A stretch of 64,000 bases of DNA from DAOTWP01 sp034435675 (GTDB lineage: Bacteria; Chloroflexota; Anaerolineae; Aggregatilineales; Phototrophicaceae): the NCBI GenBank assembly GCA_034435675.1, contig DAOTWP010000096.1:25812-89811 (forward strand), read 5' to 3'. The position numbers and the translations under genes were made by a program. Within the stretch, counting starts at the first letter, position 1; each line of letters opens with the position of its first letter. The notes below the pieces were generated by a model that was given only the letters and a program-made list of their open reading frames with translations, did not search any database and had not been told where the DNA came from. Positions 8,412 through 17,444 of this stretch are shown in pieces.

Positions 8412-9596
8412 TCACAGCAGTCCCTTCTTGCGCAGCCAGTAAGCGTACTCATCCTTGACCTTCTGGAAGACCAGTTCTTCGTCAAAGCGTTCCTGCGCCA
8501 ACTGCCGTCCCCCGGCACTGAACTGCGCCGCCAGCGCGGGATCAGTCAGCACACGGGCAATCGCCGCCGTCAGCGCGGGCACATCCCCCAGCGGCACAAG
8601 CAGCCCGTTCATATCTGGCTGCACCGCCTCGCGGTTGCCTTTGACATTGCTGGCAACCGCCGGCACGCCCATCGCGGCGGCTTCCATGATGGCGCGCGGC
8701 ACGCCTTCAAACAGCGACGGCAGCACCAGCACATGCATCAGCGTGTAAAGCAGCGGCAGTTCGCTGTTGGGGCGCTGCCCCATAAAATGACAGCGCTCGG
8801 CAACGCCATAATGGGCGGCTTCTTCCGGCAGCATGGCGTCCGGTTTGCCGCGATCCGCATCGCCTACAATCAGGAAATGCACATCGGGCACCTGCTCAAC
8901 GAGCTGCTGCGCGGCGGCGAGAAAATCGGCGAAGCCCTTGCGCTTTGCCGCCAGCCGCCCAACAAAGCCGACCACCGGCGCGTTTTCGGGGATGCCAATT
9001 TCAGCGCGTTTTTGCTGCCGGTCCGCGGCACTAAAACGCCCCGGATCGAACTGCTTCAGGTCAATACCGTTGCCCAGATGCTTGATTTTGTCCGGCTTGC
9101 AGATGCCTTCGCGCAGCGCCGTTTGAATATCTTCTTCACTTTGCGAGAGGATCACATGCGAACAGCGCGCGGCGATTTTTTCCATCATGATGTAAAACAA
9201 CTGCTTGCGGCGCGACATACCGCCGTGAAAGTAAAAGCCGTGCAGCGTGTTGATGACCACCGGCACCCCGGCAAAGCGCGCGGCAAGCTGCCCCAGCAGC
9301 CCCGGCTTGGGCGTGTGCGTATGCACCACCGCGAATTTGTGCCTGCGGAAGATGCGCCACAGCCGCCACAGGGACACCAGATCGCTGAACGGGCTGATAT
9401 TGCGGCTGATGAACACGTCGATATGCGCAATCCCGGCTGCTTCAATGATCGGGACATCATTCCCCGCCCCGGAAATGCCGTACACTGCATAGCCGTCGCG
9501 CTTGATGCTCTGCATCTGGTTGAGCAGCAGATAATGCAGGGACATATCAATCGCGGTGATGTGCGCTACGGATAGCTGCTTTTCCCTGTTGCTCAA
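8412..9596 (-). CDS. Glycosyltransferase family 4 (PglA/WcaA-like)
   Basis: This is a 394-residue GT-B enzyme. The acceptor-side half contains VVHTHTPKPGLLGQLAAR and VINTLHGFYFHG, as in PglA-type transferases that act on undecaprenyl-linked amino sugars. The donor-side half contains VVGFVGRLAAKRKGF and FEGVPRAIMEAAAMGVPAVAS, carrying the E-x7-E motif of GT4. It transfers a sugar from a nucleotide donor to a lipid-linked glycan at the cytoplasmic face of the membrane. The TTG start overlaps the TGA stop of the preceding gene (TTGA). Its position between another GT4 gene and the acetyltransferase gene supports a role in building an amino-sugar-containing repeat unit. Confidence 0.9.
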   Translation of the reverse strand: MSNREKQLSVAHITAIDMSLHYLLLNQMQSIKRDGYAVYGISGAGNDVPIIEAAGIAHIDVFISRNISPFSDLVSLWRLWRIFRRHKFAVVHTHTPKPGLLGQLAARFAGVPVVINTLHGFYFHGGMSRRKQLFYIMMEKIAARCSHVILSQSEEDIQTALREGICKPDKIKHLGNGIDLKQFDPGRFSAADRQQKRAEIGIPENAPVVGFVGRLAAKRKGFADFLAAAQQLVEQVPDVHFLIVGDADRGKPDAMLPEEAAHYGVAERCHFMGQRPNSELPLLYTLMHVLVLPSLFEGVPRAIMEAAAMGVPAVASNVKGNREAVQPDMNGLLVPLGDVPALTAAIARVLTDPALAAQFSAGGRQLAQERFDEELVFQKVKDEYAYWLRKKGLL

Positions 9597-10714
9597 GCCG
9601 ATGCCTCCAATGCTGCCTGCACTGCCGCCTGCATCTGCTCGCGGAAATGCGCCCGGCTGAACTGACCGATGTGTGCCTGAAACTGCTGGCGCAGCGCTGC
9701 CTGTTCTTCGGCAGACATCGCCAGCACACGCCGGATGATGGCGACAGCGTCCTCTGTTGACTCGTAACGGTACTGCGGCTCAGTGACAATCTCGCGCTGC
9801 CCGGCGGCATCGTGTACTACCGGCAGGCAGCCCGCCGCCAGCGCCTGCACTGTGCTGATGCCGAATGGTTCGTTCTTCATGCTATGGATGAAGATCAACG
9901 CGCTGTCCAGCGCTGCCTGAAGTTCCTTAAAGGGCATGTTTGGTTTCAGGTGGACATTCTTCAGGTTGTGCTGGGCGATATATTCCTGGCAGGCGGCGTA
10001 ATAGCGCGGCGAACCGATGGCACCCATAATCCAGAATTCCAGTTCAGGGAGCTGCCGCGCGATTTCCAACTGCTGAAGCTGGTTCTTCTCCGGCAGAATT
10101 GACCCGGCGGACACACAGCGCTGCACGCGCGTGGCTTCGGTGACCAGGTTATCGTCGTAAGACGGCGGGTAAATGATGTTGATCTCGCTCTGCGGGACAT
10201 CAAACGCCGCGTGAATGGCTTCGCGCGAATACTGCCCGTTGGTGTAAATTCTGCCGCCGCGCACCGGACCGCCGCTGTGGCGCAGCAGCCAGACCATAAT
10301 GCCGCCGTAGATGCGGCGTGGCAGTGAGGTTTCGTAACGGTAGACATGCCCGGCGGCGGGCGTGGGATAGTGAATGTAATGCAGATAGTTGGCTTTGCTG
10401 TTCAACCCGTAGAGCGTGTCATTGGAGTTGATGACCAGATCATAGCTGCCCTGTCTGCCGCGTGTCAGCAGGTTGAACATCAATACCTGCACGAAATAGC
10501 CGCGCACCAGCGGAATTTTCGCCGGGAGTACCACATTGAAGCGCAGATCATCCAGCCCGAAATACTTGCCAATCGGGCGGGCGATCTCCGCCGGGGTAAA
10601 GGTGAGGACATCCGGCTCAATGTCCAGATCATTGAGCAGCTTAATCACCTCACACATCACGCGGGTGCGCCCGCTAAGGCGAAACTGGTTCTGCAAAATT
10701 GCCACACGTTTCAC
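9593..10714 (-). CDS. Glycosyltransferase family 4, ALG11-like
   Basis: A 373-residue GT-B glycosyltransferase. The N-terminal half has FRLSGRTRVMCEVIKLLND and the segment ANYLHYIHYPTPAAG; the Y-x-HYP signature recalls ALG11-type mannosyltransferases. The C-terminal half has CVSAGSILPEKNQLQQLEIA and NEPFGISTVQALAAGCLPVV. In this last motif the second glutamate of the usual E-x7-E is Gln (EPFGISTVQ), an unusual substitution for GT4. The start is GTG at 10714, only two bases after the stop of the upstream membrane protein gene, so the genes form one transcription unit. The donor may be GDP-mannose by resemblance, but this is uncertain. Confidence 0.82.
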   Translation of the reverse strand: MKRVAILQNQFRLSGRTRVMCEVIKLLNDLDIEPDVLTFTPAEIARPIGKYFGLDDLRFNVVLPAKIPLVRGYFVQVLMFNLLTRGRQGSYDLVINSNDTLYGLNSKANYLHYIHYPTPAAGHVYRYETSLPRRIYGGIMVWLLRHSGGPVRGGRIYTNGQYSREAIHAAFDVPQSEINIIYPPSYDDNLVTEATRVQRCVSAGSILPEKNQLQQLEIARQLPELEFWIMGAIGSPRYYAACQEYIAQHNLKNVHLKPNMPFKELQAALDSALIFIHSMKNEPFGISTVQALAAGCLPVVHDAAGQREIVTEPQYRYESTEDAVAIIRRVLAMSAEEQAALRQQFQAHIGQFSRAHFREQMQAAVQAALEASA

Positions 10715-10716
10715 GG

Positions 10717-12510
10717 TTAAGTGTCCTTATCTGGTGCGTTTTCTGGTGGAGCGTCCATGTTCACAACAGCAGATGTCCGCCGTACTCTCGCCCGCTGGTA
10801 TGCCTCATTCAGCGCAGCTTCCTGCAATTCCTTCTCGCTATTGCTGGTCAGGCGTTGCAGCAGCAGCAGCAGCCGGCTTTTGCCCGCCAGGATACTGGCA
10901 GGTTCGTAGATAACATCTTCTTTGCCGGTAATCACCGCGCCTTCCCCCTGCGCCTGCTCTGCCTGAATCAGCCAGTAGAGCGCCACCGCCAGCCCAAAGG
11001 TGCCAAACAGCACTGCCTGAACGTACAACAGGCTGACCAGATAGTGGTCAAAGACCCATGCGGGAAGCTGGCAGCAGATGGAAATCTGGAGCGTGATCAA
11101 CAGCCAGTTATAGCGCGCTTCCAGGAAAGGGTCATCTTTCGCCAGCTTTTTTGCCTTTTGCGTGACCCACAGCGTCAGCAGCGCCAGTGCGGTGAGCAGC
11201 AGCGCGCTGAGCAGCCCGCGTTCATAAAAAGTACTCACCCAGACGCTTGACCGGTAGGGCGCAAAAATCCGCAGCATCTCCGGGCTGAGTTCAATCAGCC
11301 CGCGATCCAGCAGGTCACCGGCGGAAAAGCCCCTGCCATAAAACAACAGCCACGAGGGACCGTTGGTCATGAGCTTGAACATGTCTTCATATGCCAGAAT
11401 GCGCGCCATATCGTTGCTGGTTTCGCCCGGCTGTGCCAGGTCTTCAAACTTGCCGATAATCCAGTCGAAGCGCAGCAGCCCGGCATTGACCGCAATCGGC
11501 ACCAGCACCAGCACTGCCGCCGCAATTACCGCCAGCGTGCGCATCTGGCGCGTGCTGCCCCGGCTGCCGGTGGGACTCATAAAAACGAACATGACCAGCA
11601 CAATGGCAAAATTCATATAGGCGATACGGCTGTAGCTGGTCAGCAGCCCCACCGCCGCGATAATCATCAGCGCGACAATAATATACTGGCGAATTTTGTC
11701 GCGCGTGGTCAGGTACAAACCCAGCGCCAGGGGCCATGCCAGCGAAATCAAGCCGCCAACTGCCAGCGGCGATTGCAGCAGCGCCCGCCCGCGAATCGGC
11801 TGCCCGCCAATCAGGTAACTGTTGACTGCTTTGGACAGGTTGATTGGGGATAGATCGTCCATGAGGGTCTGAATAGGGTGGGTGAGCGGCAGCCACGAAT
11901 TGAGCATACTCAGCACCGCCGTGACTGCCATGCCAATCGTCAGGCACCATAAAATCACCTTAACATGCATGTAGCGGCGCGTCACCGTAGCGATGACAAA
12001 GAACATGCCCACCGTCGCAAAGGTGCGCACCAGCATGTACAGCGGTTCCAGATATACGCCCGTCAGCGAAATCTCGTTGATGGTGCTGAAAATGGTTGAG
12101 GGGAACATATAGATCAGCACCAAAATCGGCAGCGGCTGCACGTCACTCCAGTAGCGGCGCACAAAGCGCGGGCGCAGCCCAATCGTCAGCAGCAGCAGCC
12201 CAGCGATGGCATCCACAAAATAGAGCGGCAGGTTGCCCGGCAGCACCACGCGCGCCACCGGGTAAATGGTCAGCAGCAGAAACAGCAGCGCAATCAGCAG
12301 CATCAGTGATTTGAGGACCCGCGCCTGCCCCAGAATCACCAGAATGATGATGGCGCTGCTAATGCCCATGACCATTTGTGGTGTCAGCAGCCCGGTGCCA
12401 ACTGCCAGCCCGCCCAGTACGGCGATTAACACGGCGATCAGCACCCCGACCATCTCGAAAGTGATTACATCACGAACGCGCCCCAGCGCAGCGGAAGGCG
12501 ACCTTAACAT
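10717..12510 (-). CDS. O-antigen polymerase/ligase-like multi-pass membrane protein
   Basis: A protein of ~597 residues dominated by about a dozen hydrophobic helices, with a large central extracytoplasmic loop and a ~70-residue charged cytoplasmic tail. Segments such as LLTSYSRIAYMNFAIVLVMF and the long loop around the sequence GGQPIRGRALLQSPLAVGG fit the Wzy/WaaL (O-antigen ligase) superfamily, which polymerises or transfers undecaprenyl-linked glycans on the outer face of the membrane. The conserved SYSR at the start of a late helix is characteristic. The ATG at 12510 is given; a TTG six bases upstream is possible. It lies inside the glycosyltransferase cluster, as expected for a Wzx/Wzy-type locus with the flippase at 14989. 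Confidence 0.8.
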   Translation of the reverse strand: MLRSPSAALGRVRDVITFEMVGVLIAVLIAVLGGLAVGTGLLTPQMVMGISSAIIILVILGQARVLKSLMLLIALLFLLLTIYPVARVVLPGNLPLYFVDAIAGLLLLTIGLRPRFVRRYWSDVQPLPILVLIYMFPSTIFSTINEISLTGVYLEPLYMLVRTFATVGMFFVIATVTRRYMHVKVILWCLTIGMAVTAVLSMLNSWLPLTHPIQTLMDDLSPINLSKAVNSYLIGGQPIRGRALLQSPLAVGGLISLAWPLALGLYLTTRDKIRQYIIVALMIIAAVGLLTSYSRIAYMNFAIVLVMFVFMSPTGSRGSTRQMRTLAVIAAAVLVLVPIAVNAGLLRFDWIIGKFEDLAQPGETSNDMARILAYEDMFKLMTNGPSWLLFYGRGFSAGDLLDRGLIELSPEMLRIFAPYRSSVWVSTFYERGLLSALLLTALALLTLWVTQKAKKLAKDDPFLEARYNWLLITLQISICCQLPAWVFDHYLVSLLYVQAVLFGTFGLAVALYWLIQAEQAQGEGAVITGKEDVIYEPASILAGKSRLLLLLQRLTSNSEKELQEAALNEAYQRARVRRTSAVVNMDAPPENAPDKDT

Positions 12511-12584
12511 CTGCAAGACTTTCTGCTCAACATAATCATTGATTCAGTTCCGGCACGAGCCAGCCTGTGTGGGCAGCCACTGTG

Positions 12585-13736
12585 TTACCCCGGCAGCCCC
12601 AGCAGCTCCCGATACAGCGCCAGCGTGCCCGCTGCCGTGTTGTGCCACGAAAAGCGCTGCACCCATTGTAACCCATCTGCCACCAACTGTGCGCGCAGTG
12701 CGGCGTCCTGCGTGATGCGCTGCATGGCGGCGGCAAAACAGGCGGCGTCACCTGCGTCGCACAACAGCCCGTTGGGCGGCATCACTTCGGGGATACTGCC
12801 CCCGCGTGATGCGATCACCGGCGTGCCGCATGCCATCGCTTCCAGCGCGGGCAGCCCAAAGCCTTCGTACAGGCTGGGATAACACAGCGCCAGCGCCCCG
12901 CTGATCACCGCACTTAAATCCGCTTCGGCAATATAGCCCGGCAGCAGCACCGACTGTTCTACACCCAGTTCGGCAATCTGCCGCTTGAGTTCTTCCCCGC
13001 CCAGGCTCATTCGCCCGCCGATAACCAGTTTGGTCTCGCTGGTATCCTGCCGGGCAAACTGCTGGTGCGCCTGCATCAACAGCGGCAGATTTTTGCGCGG
13101 GTGCATCGAGCCGATAAACAAAAAATAACGCTCTGGCAGCCCGTATTTGGCGCGGGCGGCGGCGATGGCGTCCGCGTGGGCGGGCACAAAGCGCTCATCC
13201 ACCCCGTTATACACCCAGCGCACCCGCGATTTCTCAACGCTGACCAACCGGCACAGGTCATTTGCCGTCGTTTCGCTGACGGTCACATACCGCGCGCTTT
13301 GCTGGCGCTTCAGGTCACGGTAAATCAGGCGGGTGGTCAGCGGCACATGCCGGGGATAGGTGTCCGGGTAGAGCAGCATAATCATGTCGTGTACGGTGGT
13401 CAAAAAAGGCTTGCCAGCAGCATCCACCGGCAGCGGCAGCAGGGTATGCACCAGGTCTGCCTGGCGCAGCACCTCGCGCAGCGGGTTGCCCAGTGTGCTG
13501 ACACCGCGCGTCAGCCCGGACAGCAGCATTTTGCGGCGGCTGGCGGGCAGCCCCACATGGCGCACATTCGGGGCGAACCAGTCCAACTGCTGCGTGGGTT
13601 CGCCAAAAGACAGCAGCGTAAACTGCCAGTCCGGCACCAGACGCGGCACCCGGCGCACAATCTCGTCCGCGTAACGATCCAGCCCGGTGCGTTCCTTACG
13701 TTGAAAATAATCAGTAATCAGGAGAACAAGGGTCAT
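12585..13736 (-). CDS. Glycosyltransferase family 4 (mannosyltransferase-like)
   Basis: A 383-residue GT-B enzyme. The N-terminus MTLVLLITDYFQRKERTGLDRYADEIV lies in the acceptor domain. The donor domain shows RYFLFIGSMHPRKNLPLLMQAHQ, then LLPGYIAEADLSAVISGALALCYPS and YEGFGLPALEAMACGTPVIAS with an intact E-x7-E. The arrangement with FIGxxHPRKN and the LPGYIxExDL motif is typical of WbaZ/MtfB-like mannosyl- or rhamnosyltransferases. A short gap on either side separates it from the polymerase-like gene and from the next GT4 gene. It probably shares their transcript. Confidence 0.9.
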   Translation of the reverse strand: MTLVLLITDYFQRKERTGLDRYADEIVRRVPRLVPDWQFTLLSFGEPTQQLDWFAPNVRHVGLPASRRKMLLSGLTRGVSTLGNPLREVLRQADLVHTLLPLPVDAAGKPFLTTVHDMIMLLYPDTYPRHVPLTTRLIYRDLKRQQSARYVTVSETTANDLCRLVSVEKSRVRWVYNGVDERFVPAHADAIAAARAKYGLPERYFLFIGSMHPRKNLPLLMQAHQQFARQDTSETKLVIGGRMSLGGEELKRQIAELGVEQSVLLPGYIAEADLSAVISGALALCYPSLYEGFGLPALEAMACGTPVIASRGGSIPEVMPPNGLLCDAGDAACFAAAMQRITQDAALRAQLVADGLQWVQRFSWHNTAAGTLALYRELLGLPG

Positions 13737-13783
13737 CGGTTTTGCTCGTTCTGCATGTTTAGCGCAAAGTGCCCGGCAGCCAT

Positions 13784-14992
13784 TTACCCGCCAGCGGGCA
13801 GGCTGTACTGCGGGTCGAGCAGTTTTGCCAGCCGCCGGATCTGTGCCTGGGCATCGTGGTCGCGCACCGCGCGGGCGGTTGCCGCCTGTCCCATGCTGTG
13901 CAGCCGGTCCGGTTCATCGATAAATGTTCGCAGCGCGGCGATGAAGCCGTCATAGTCATCCTGCGCGTTGAGGACGAAGCCTTCCACCCCATCGGTCACT
14001 GCCTCTGGCGCGGCAGGCAGCGGTGACAAAATCACCGGACGCCCGGTTGCCATCGATTCCAGCACGACATTGGGCAGCCCATCGTGATAGCTTGGCTCTG
14101 CCAGCAGCGCGAACAGGTGCGACTCCTGAATACGCTGGCGCACTTCATCATGCGAGACCCAGCCGGGCATATGCAGGCGGCTGAAGATTTCGTGCTCCTG
14201 GGCGACACGCTGCAAGTGCCCGAACTGCGCGCCATAACCCAGGACAGTCAGCTCAACATCCAGCCCTGCCTGCACGGCTTTGGCACAGGCAATGACCAGC
14301 TTGTCGAAGCCTTTGGTCGGTGTCAGCCGCCCGACAGAGATAATCTTCAGCGGCTTGGTTTGCTCCGGCAGGGGGGTCGGCGTGAATTTGTCCACATCTA
14401 CCCCGTGATAAATCAGGTGCGATTTCTGGCGTGCAGACGCGGGCAGCCTGTCGAGCAGGAATTCCAGCGCCGCGCGGTTGCAGAAGTTCGCCATCGTCAG
14501 GGTTTCATAGACCAGCGGGAAGTGCCCGCCCTCGTGGGCGACCTCATGCGCGTGAACGCTGATGCTGTAGGGCAGCCCGCTTGCCTTGCTGGCGATTGCC
14601 GTGACCTGCGTGGCATAGGGCCAGTGCGCATGCAAATGCTGCACACCTAACCGCCGCGCCAGCCGCGCCACTGCCAGCCCGCGCCCCAGCAGCAGCACCG
14701 GCTGTGCCTTGAGCGTGGACGCCGCGTGCATCTTGCGGGCATAGGCGACGACATCCGGGCGCAGCAGTGCGCGCGGCACCATGCTCAGCGCCGCCTGCTC
14801 CTTGCTGATGTAATGCACTGTCGCATACAGATCGCGCATTTCTGCGCTGAGTTTGGGCAGTTCATCGCTGCCGGGTCCGTTAAACGCCATCACTTCAATG
14901 TCGAACCCCAGTTTGCGCAGGTTGATCACCTCGCGGGCGACAAAGGTTTCCGACAGCTTGGGGAAATCTGCAACGACATAACCAAACTTCAT
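13784..14992 (-). CDS. Glycosyltransferase family 4 (WcaL/colanic acid type)
   Basis: A 402-residue GT-B enzyme starting MKFGYVVADFPKLSETFVAREVINL. The FPKLSETFV motif is the signature of WcaL/AmsK-like exopolysaccharide transferases. Further motifs are LHAHWPYATQVTAIASK, ISVHAHEV and, in the donor domain, KIISVGRLTPTKGFDKLV and HDGLPNVVLESMATGRPVIL. Here the first acidic residue of E-x7-E is Asp, a conservative change. By family it adds galactose or a related hexose to lipid-linked exopolysaccharide units. The start overlaps the stop of the flippase gene by 4 bases (ATGA), indicating coupled translation of flippase and transferase. Confidence 0.9.
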   Translation of the reverse strand: MKFGYVVADFPKLSETFVAREVINLRKLGFDIEVMAFNGPGSDELPKLSAEMRDLYATVHYISKEQAALSMVPRALLRPDVVAYARKMHAASTLKAQPVLLLGRGLAVARLARRLGVQHLHAHWPYATQVTAIASKASGLPYSISVHAHEVAHEGGHFPLVYETLTMANFCNRAALEFLLDRLPASARQKSHLIYHGVDVDKFTPTPLPEQTKPLKIISVGRLTPTKGFDKLVIACAKAVQAGLDVELTVLGYGAQFGHLQRVAQEHEIFSRLHMPGWVSHDEVRQRIQESHLFALLAEPSYHDGLPNVVLESMATGRPVILSPLPAAPEAVTDGVEGFVLNAQDDYDGFIAALRTFIDEPDRLHSMGQAATARAVRDHDAQAQIRRLAKLLDPQYSLPAGG

Positions 14993-16323
14993 CCACGCGA
15001 CCTCCCGGCGCTCAGTCTGTTCATTACCGGCTGCGCGACCCGCCGCGCCCCGGTCAGCAGCAGTGTAATATCCGCCGGACGCGGGATCAGGGTGTCAAGG
15101 ATGGAGACATGCCCTTCGCGGCTTAGCAGCCATGCCGTCAGCACGGCGTTAATCGTGTAAGTCACGGTGGACGCCAGCGCCGCGCCATTGACGCCGATCA
15201 CCGGCACCAGCACGTAGTTGAGCGCGACATTCAGCACCATGACGATAATCGTAATCACCGTCATGCTCCACAGCTTGTTGCGCCCCATCAAATGCCCGCC
15301 AGCAATCCGGCTGACACTGACCGAGATAATTCCCGGCAGCAGAATCAGCAGTGGGGTGGTGGCAGGCAAATATGCTTCGCCATACAGCAGGGTGATGACC
15401 GGCGCGGCAAACAGCGCCATACCAATCCCTGCCGCCGCCATCGTCAGCGTGGACAGGCGGCACAACTGTGCCGTGCGAATTGATACGGCGTCGTCTTTGG
15501 GCTGCGCTGCCACATAAGGAAACAGCACCATCGTCACCGCGTTAGGAATTTGCCAGAGCATCTGCACCAGCCCGACTGCCGTCGCATAATAACCGATCTG
15601 CACCTGCGCGACGAGCATCCAGCCGAGCAGGATGATGTCTACCTGCTGGTGCAGCGCATTAAACGCGCTGTAGACCTGATAGCGCATGCCATAGCGGATA
15701 AAGCGCCACTGCGCTTTCCATTGCAACCGCAGGGCAGTTGTCGCGCTGCGAATTTTGAGCAGATAGTAGATGACCCCTGCGGTCTGCGCCAGCAGATAAA
15801 ACAGGATGACGGTTTCGACACTCAAGCCAACCGTCAGCGCGCCGATCAGGTTAAATACCAGATAGAGCAGATGATAGAGCAGCGAGCCGATATTGCATTC
15901 GTCAATGCGGTTCATGCCGCGCAGAATGGCGTTGCCCGCGCTGGATAAGGTCACCGTCGCAGTGGTGAAAATCGCCAGCAGCAGCAGGGCGGTGGAATAC
16001 TGGCTCAGGGTTTCATTGCCCAACTGCACGACCAGCAGCGGCAGGGTGATCAGCGCGACAATCAACCCAACGACGAAGCCCTGCCCAACGGCGTTGGCAA
16101 TAATCTCTTTTGAGGACTTTGAGAAACTGATTTCGTAGGTGTAGCTTTTGAACAAGCCAAAGGAGCCAAACAGAATCACAATGCTGAACGCGGTCATGAA
16201 CTGCGCCAGGCTGCCTTTGCCTTCCGGTCCCAGTGACCGGTTGATGATGATGGAAGTCAGCATCGCCAGAAAAATGCCCGCGTATTGGGCGATGACTGTA
16301 GTGCCGATTGTTCTTGCGAACAT
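14989..16323 (-). CDS. Oligosaccharide flippase (Wzx-like, MOP superfamily)
   Basis: A 444-residue membrane protein with ~12 predicted helices. It begins MFARTIGTTVIAQYAGIFLA, followed by SIIINRSLGPEGKGSLAQF, the R-x-LGPEGxG motif typical of the polysaccharide biosynthesis/flippase family. It would move a lipid-linked repeat unit from the cytoplasmic to the outer face of the membrane for the polymerase encoded at 10717. The C-terminal ~30 residues are polar (ILDTLIPRPADI). Its 3' end overlaps the WcaL-like gene by 4 bases. It is a different gene from the partial flippase at the left edge, so the region carries two flippase genes. Confidence 0.88.
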   Translation of the reverse strand: MFARTIGTTVIAQYAGIFLAMLTSIIINRSLGPEGKGSLAQFMTAFSIVILFGSFGLFKSYTYEISFSKSSKEIIANAVGQGFVVGLIVALITLPLLVVQLGNETLSQYSTALLLLAIFTTATVTLSSAGNAILRGMNRIDECNIGSLLYHLLYLVFNLIGALTVGLSVETVILFYLLAQTAGVIYYLLKIRSATTALRLQWKAQWRFIRYGMRYQVYSAFNALHQQVDIILLGWMLVAQVQIGYYATAVGLVQMLWQIPNAVTMVLFPYVAAQPKDDAVSIRTAQLCRLSTLTMAAAGIGMALFAAPVITLLYGEAYLPATTPLLILLPGIISVSVSRIAGGHLMGRNKLWSMTVITIIVMVLNVALNYVLVPVIGVNGAALASTVTYTINAVLTAWLLSREGHVSILDTLIPRPADITLLLTGARRVAQPVMNRLSAGRSRG

Positions 16324-16434
16324 ACTGGTTTACTCGTGTCTGTAGGTGCAGCAGTACAGGTATGATGCTAGTGTTCAGGACTCACCACACAGGCGCAGCC
16401 TGCTGCGCCCGTGCCTTACTGCCCGACAATCGGC

Positions 16435-17364
16435 TTAGTCAGATGAACTAGTGCCTAAACCGGAGGAACTCAACGCCTCCCCATTCAGGGGAACGCTGTT
16501 GGCACTGTTTTGCATCTCAGCAGACTGTTTCGACCACGCCGCCCGGAACTCGCTTTCTAACTGCTCGCGCGCGATGCGGTGCTGTTCGTCCCACAGCAGT
16601 GCATAGACACGAAACGCCGCCATGCCGGTGTGCATGTGCAGAATCAGCCCCGGCACGCCGTCCATAAAACCGCGCTTGAGCACATAGCCTTTGAGGAAAT
16701 AATAAACAGGACCGAACAGGATGTGATACCAGTGGGCGCGGAAACCACGCGCTTTGAACTTTTCGACTTCCAGCAGGCTGTAGCGCTCGCTCTTTTGCAT
16801 GCGCACATAGTAGTTAGGCTCGTTGAGGTGCCACATTTTGCCCTGCAACTGTCCCACACGATCATCGCTGGCGTCAAGTTTTGCCCGCTCGTGGACCTGC
16901 CCTTCAAAGCAGAACTTTTCACGGCGTGCCAGATGGATTTGATTCCAGTGCTGCCAGCCGCCCGCCCGCATCGGGCGGTGCATGAAGTAATTCAGACGGC
17001 GAAACTTGTACCCATCCTTGCCAGAGTCGCGTATCGCCTGCAAAATTTCGCGCGCCAGCTCTGGCGAGACCCGTTCGTCAATGTCCATATGCAGCAGCCA
17101 GTCACTCTGTGCCGCCGCGATGCCGGTATTGCGCTTTTCGGCGTAATCGTGTTTCTGCTGGCGTTCGCGCTGGATGACTTTCACTTTGGACCCGGCAGCC
17201 TGAAGAAGGCTCACTGTGCTATCAGTCGAGCCATCATCCACAACCACGATTTCATCTACCCAGGGCAGCAGGTTATCCAGAAACCCCGACATGTTCTGTT
17301 CTTCGTTGTAGCTGATTGCCACAACTCCCAGGCTTGGTCGTTGTCTTTGCTCTTTCACGGTCAT
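16435..17364 (-). CDS. Glycosyltransferase family 2 (WaaE/KdtX-like)
   Basis: A 309-residue GT-A enzyme. It opens with LGVVAISYNEEQNMSGFLDN and VDEIVVVDDGSTDSTVSLL, followed by KRNTGIAAAQSDWLLHMDIDERV, where the MDID part is the metal-binding DxD region. The downstream pattern RRLNYFMHRPMRAGGW and CFEGQVHERAK matches the WaaE-like beta-1,4-glucosyltransferase group. It uses a UDP-sugar to extend a core or capsule glycan on the cytoplasmic side. The C-terminal ~40 residues are Ser/Asn-rich with no clear domain. It lies upstream of the flippase gene on the same strand with a ~110-base gap. Confidence 0.88.
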   Translation of the reverse strand: MTVKEQRQRPSLGVVAISYNEEQNMSGFLDNLLPWVDEIVVVDDGSTDSTVSLLQAAGSKVKVIQRERQQKHDYAEKRNTGIAAAQSDWLLHMDIDERVSPELAREILQAIRDSGKDGYKFRRLNYFMHRPMRAGGWQHWNQIHLARREKFCFEGQVHERAKLDASDDRVGQLQGKMWHLNEPNYYVRMQKSERYSLLEVEKFKARGFRAHWYHILFGPVYYFLKGYVLKRGFMDGVPGLILHMHTGMAAFRVYALLWDEQHRIAREQLESEFRAAWSKQSAEMQNSANSVPLNGEALSSSGLGTSSSD

Positions 17365-17444
17365 CCTCTCTCTTGCTGCTTGACAAGCCGGGTTACCTCG
17401 GCGGTGTCGCCAGCGGCATAAGCCATTCTGTCTTCTGCGGCAAA

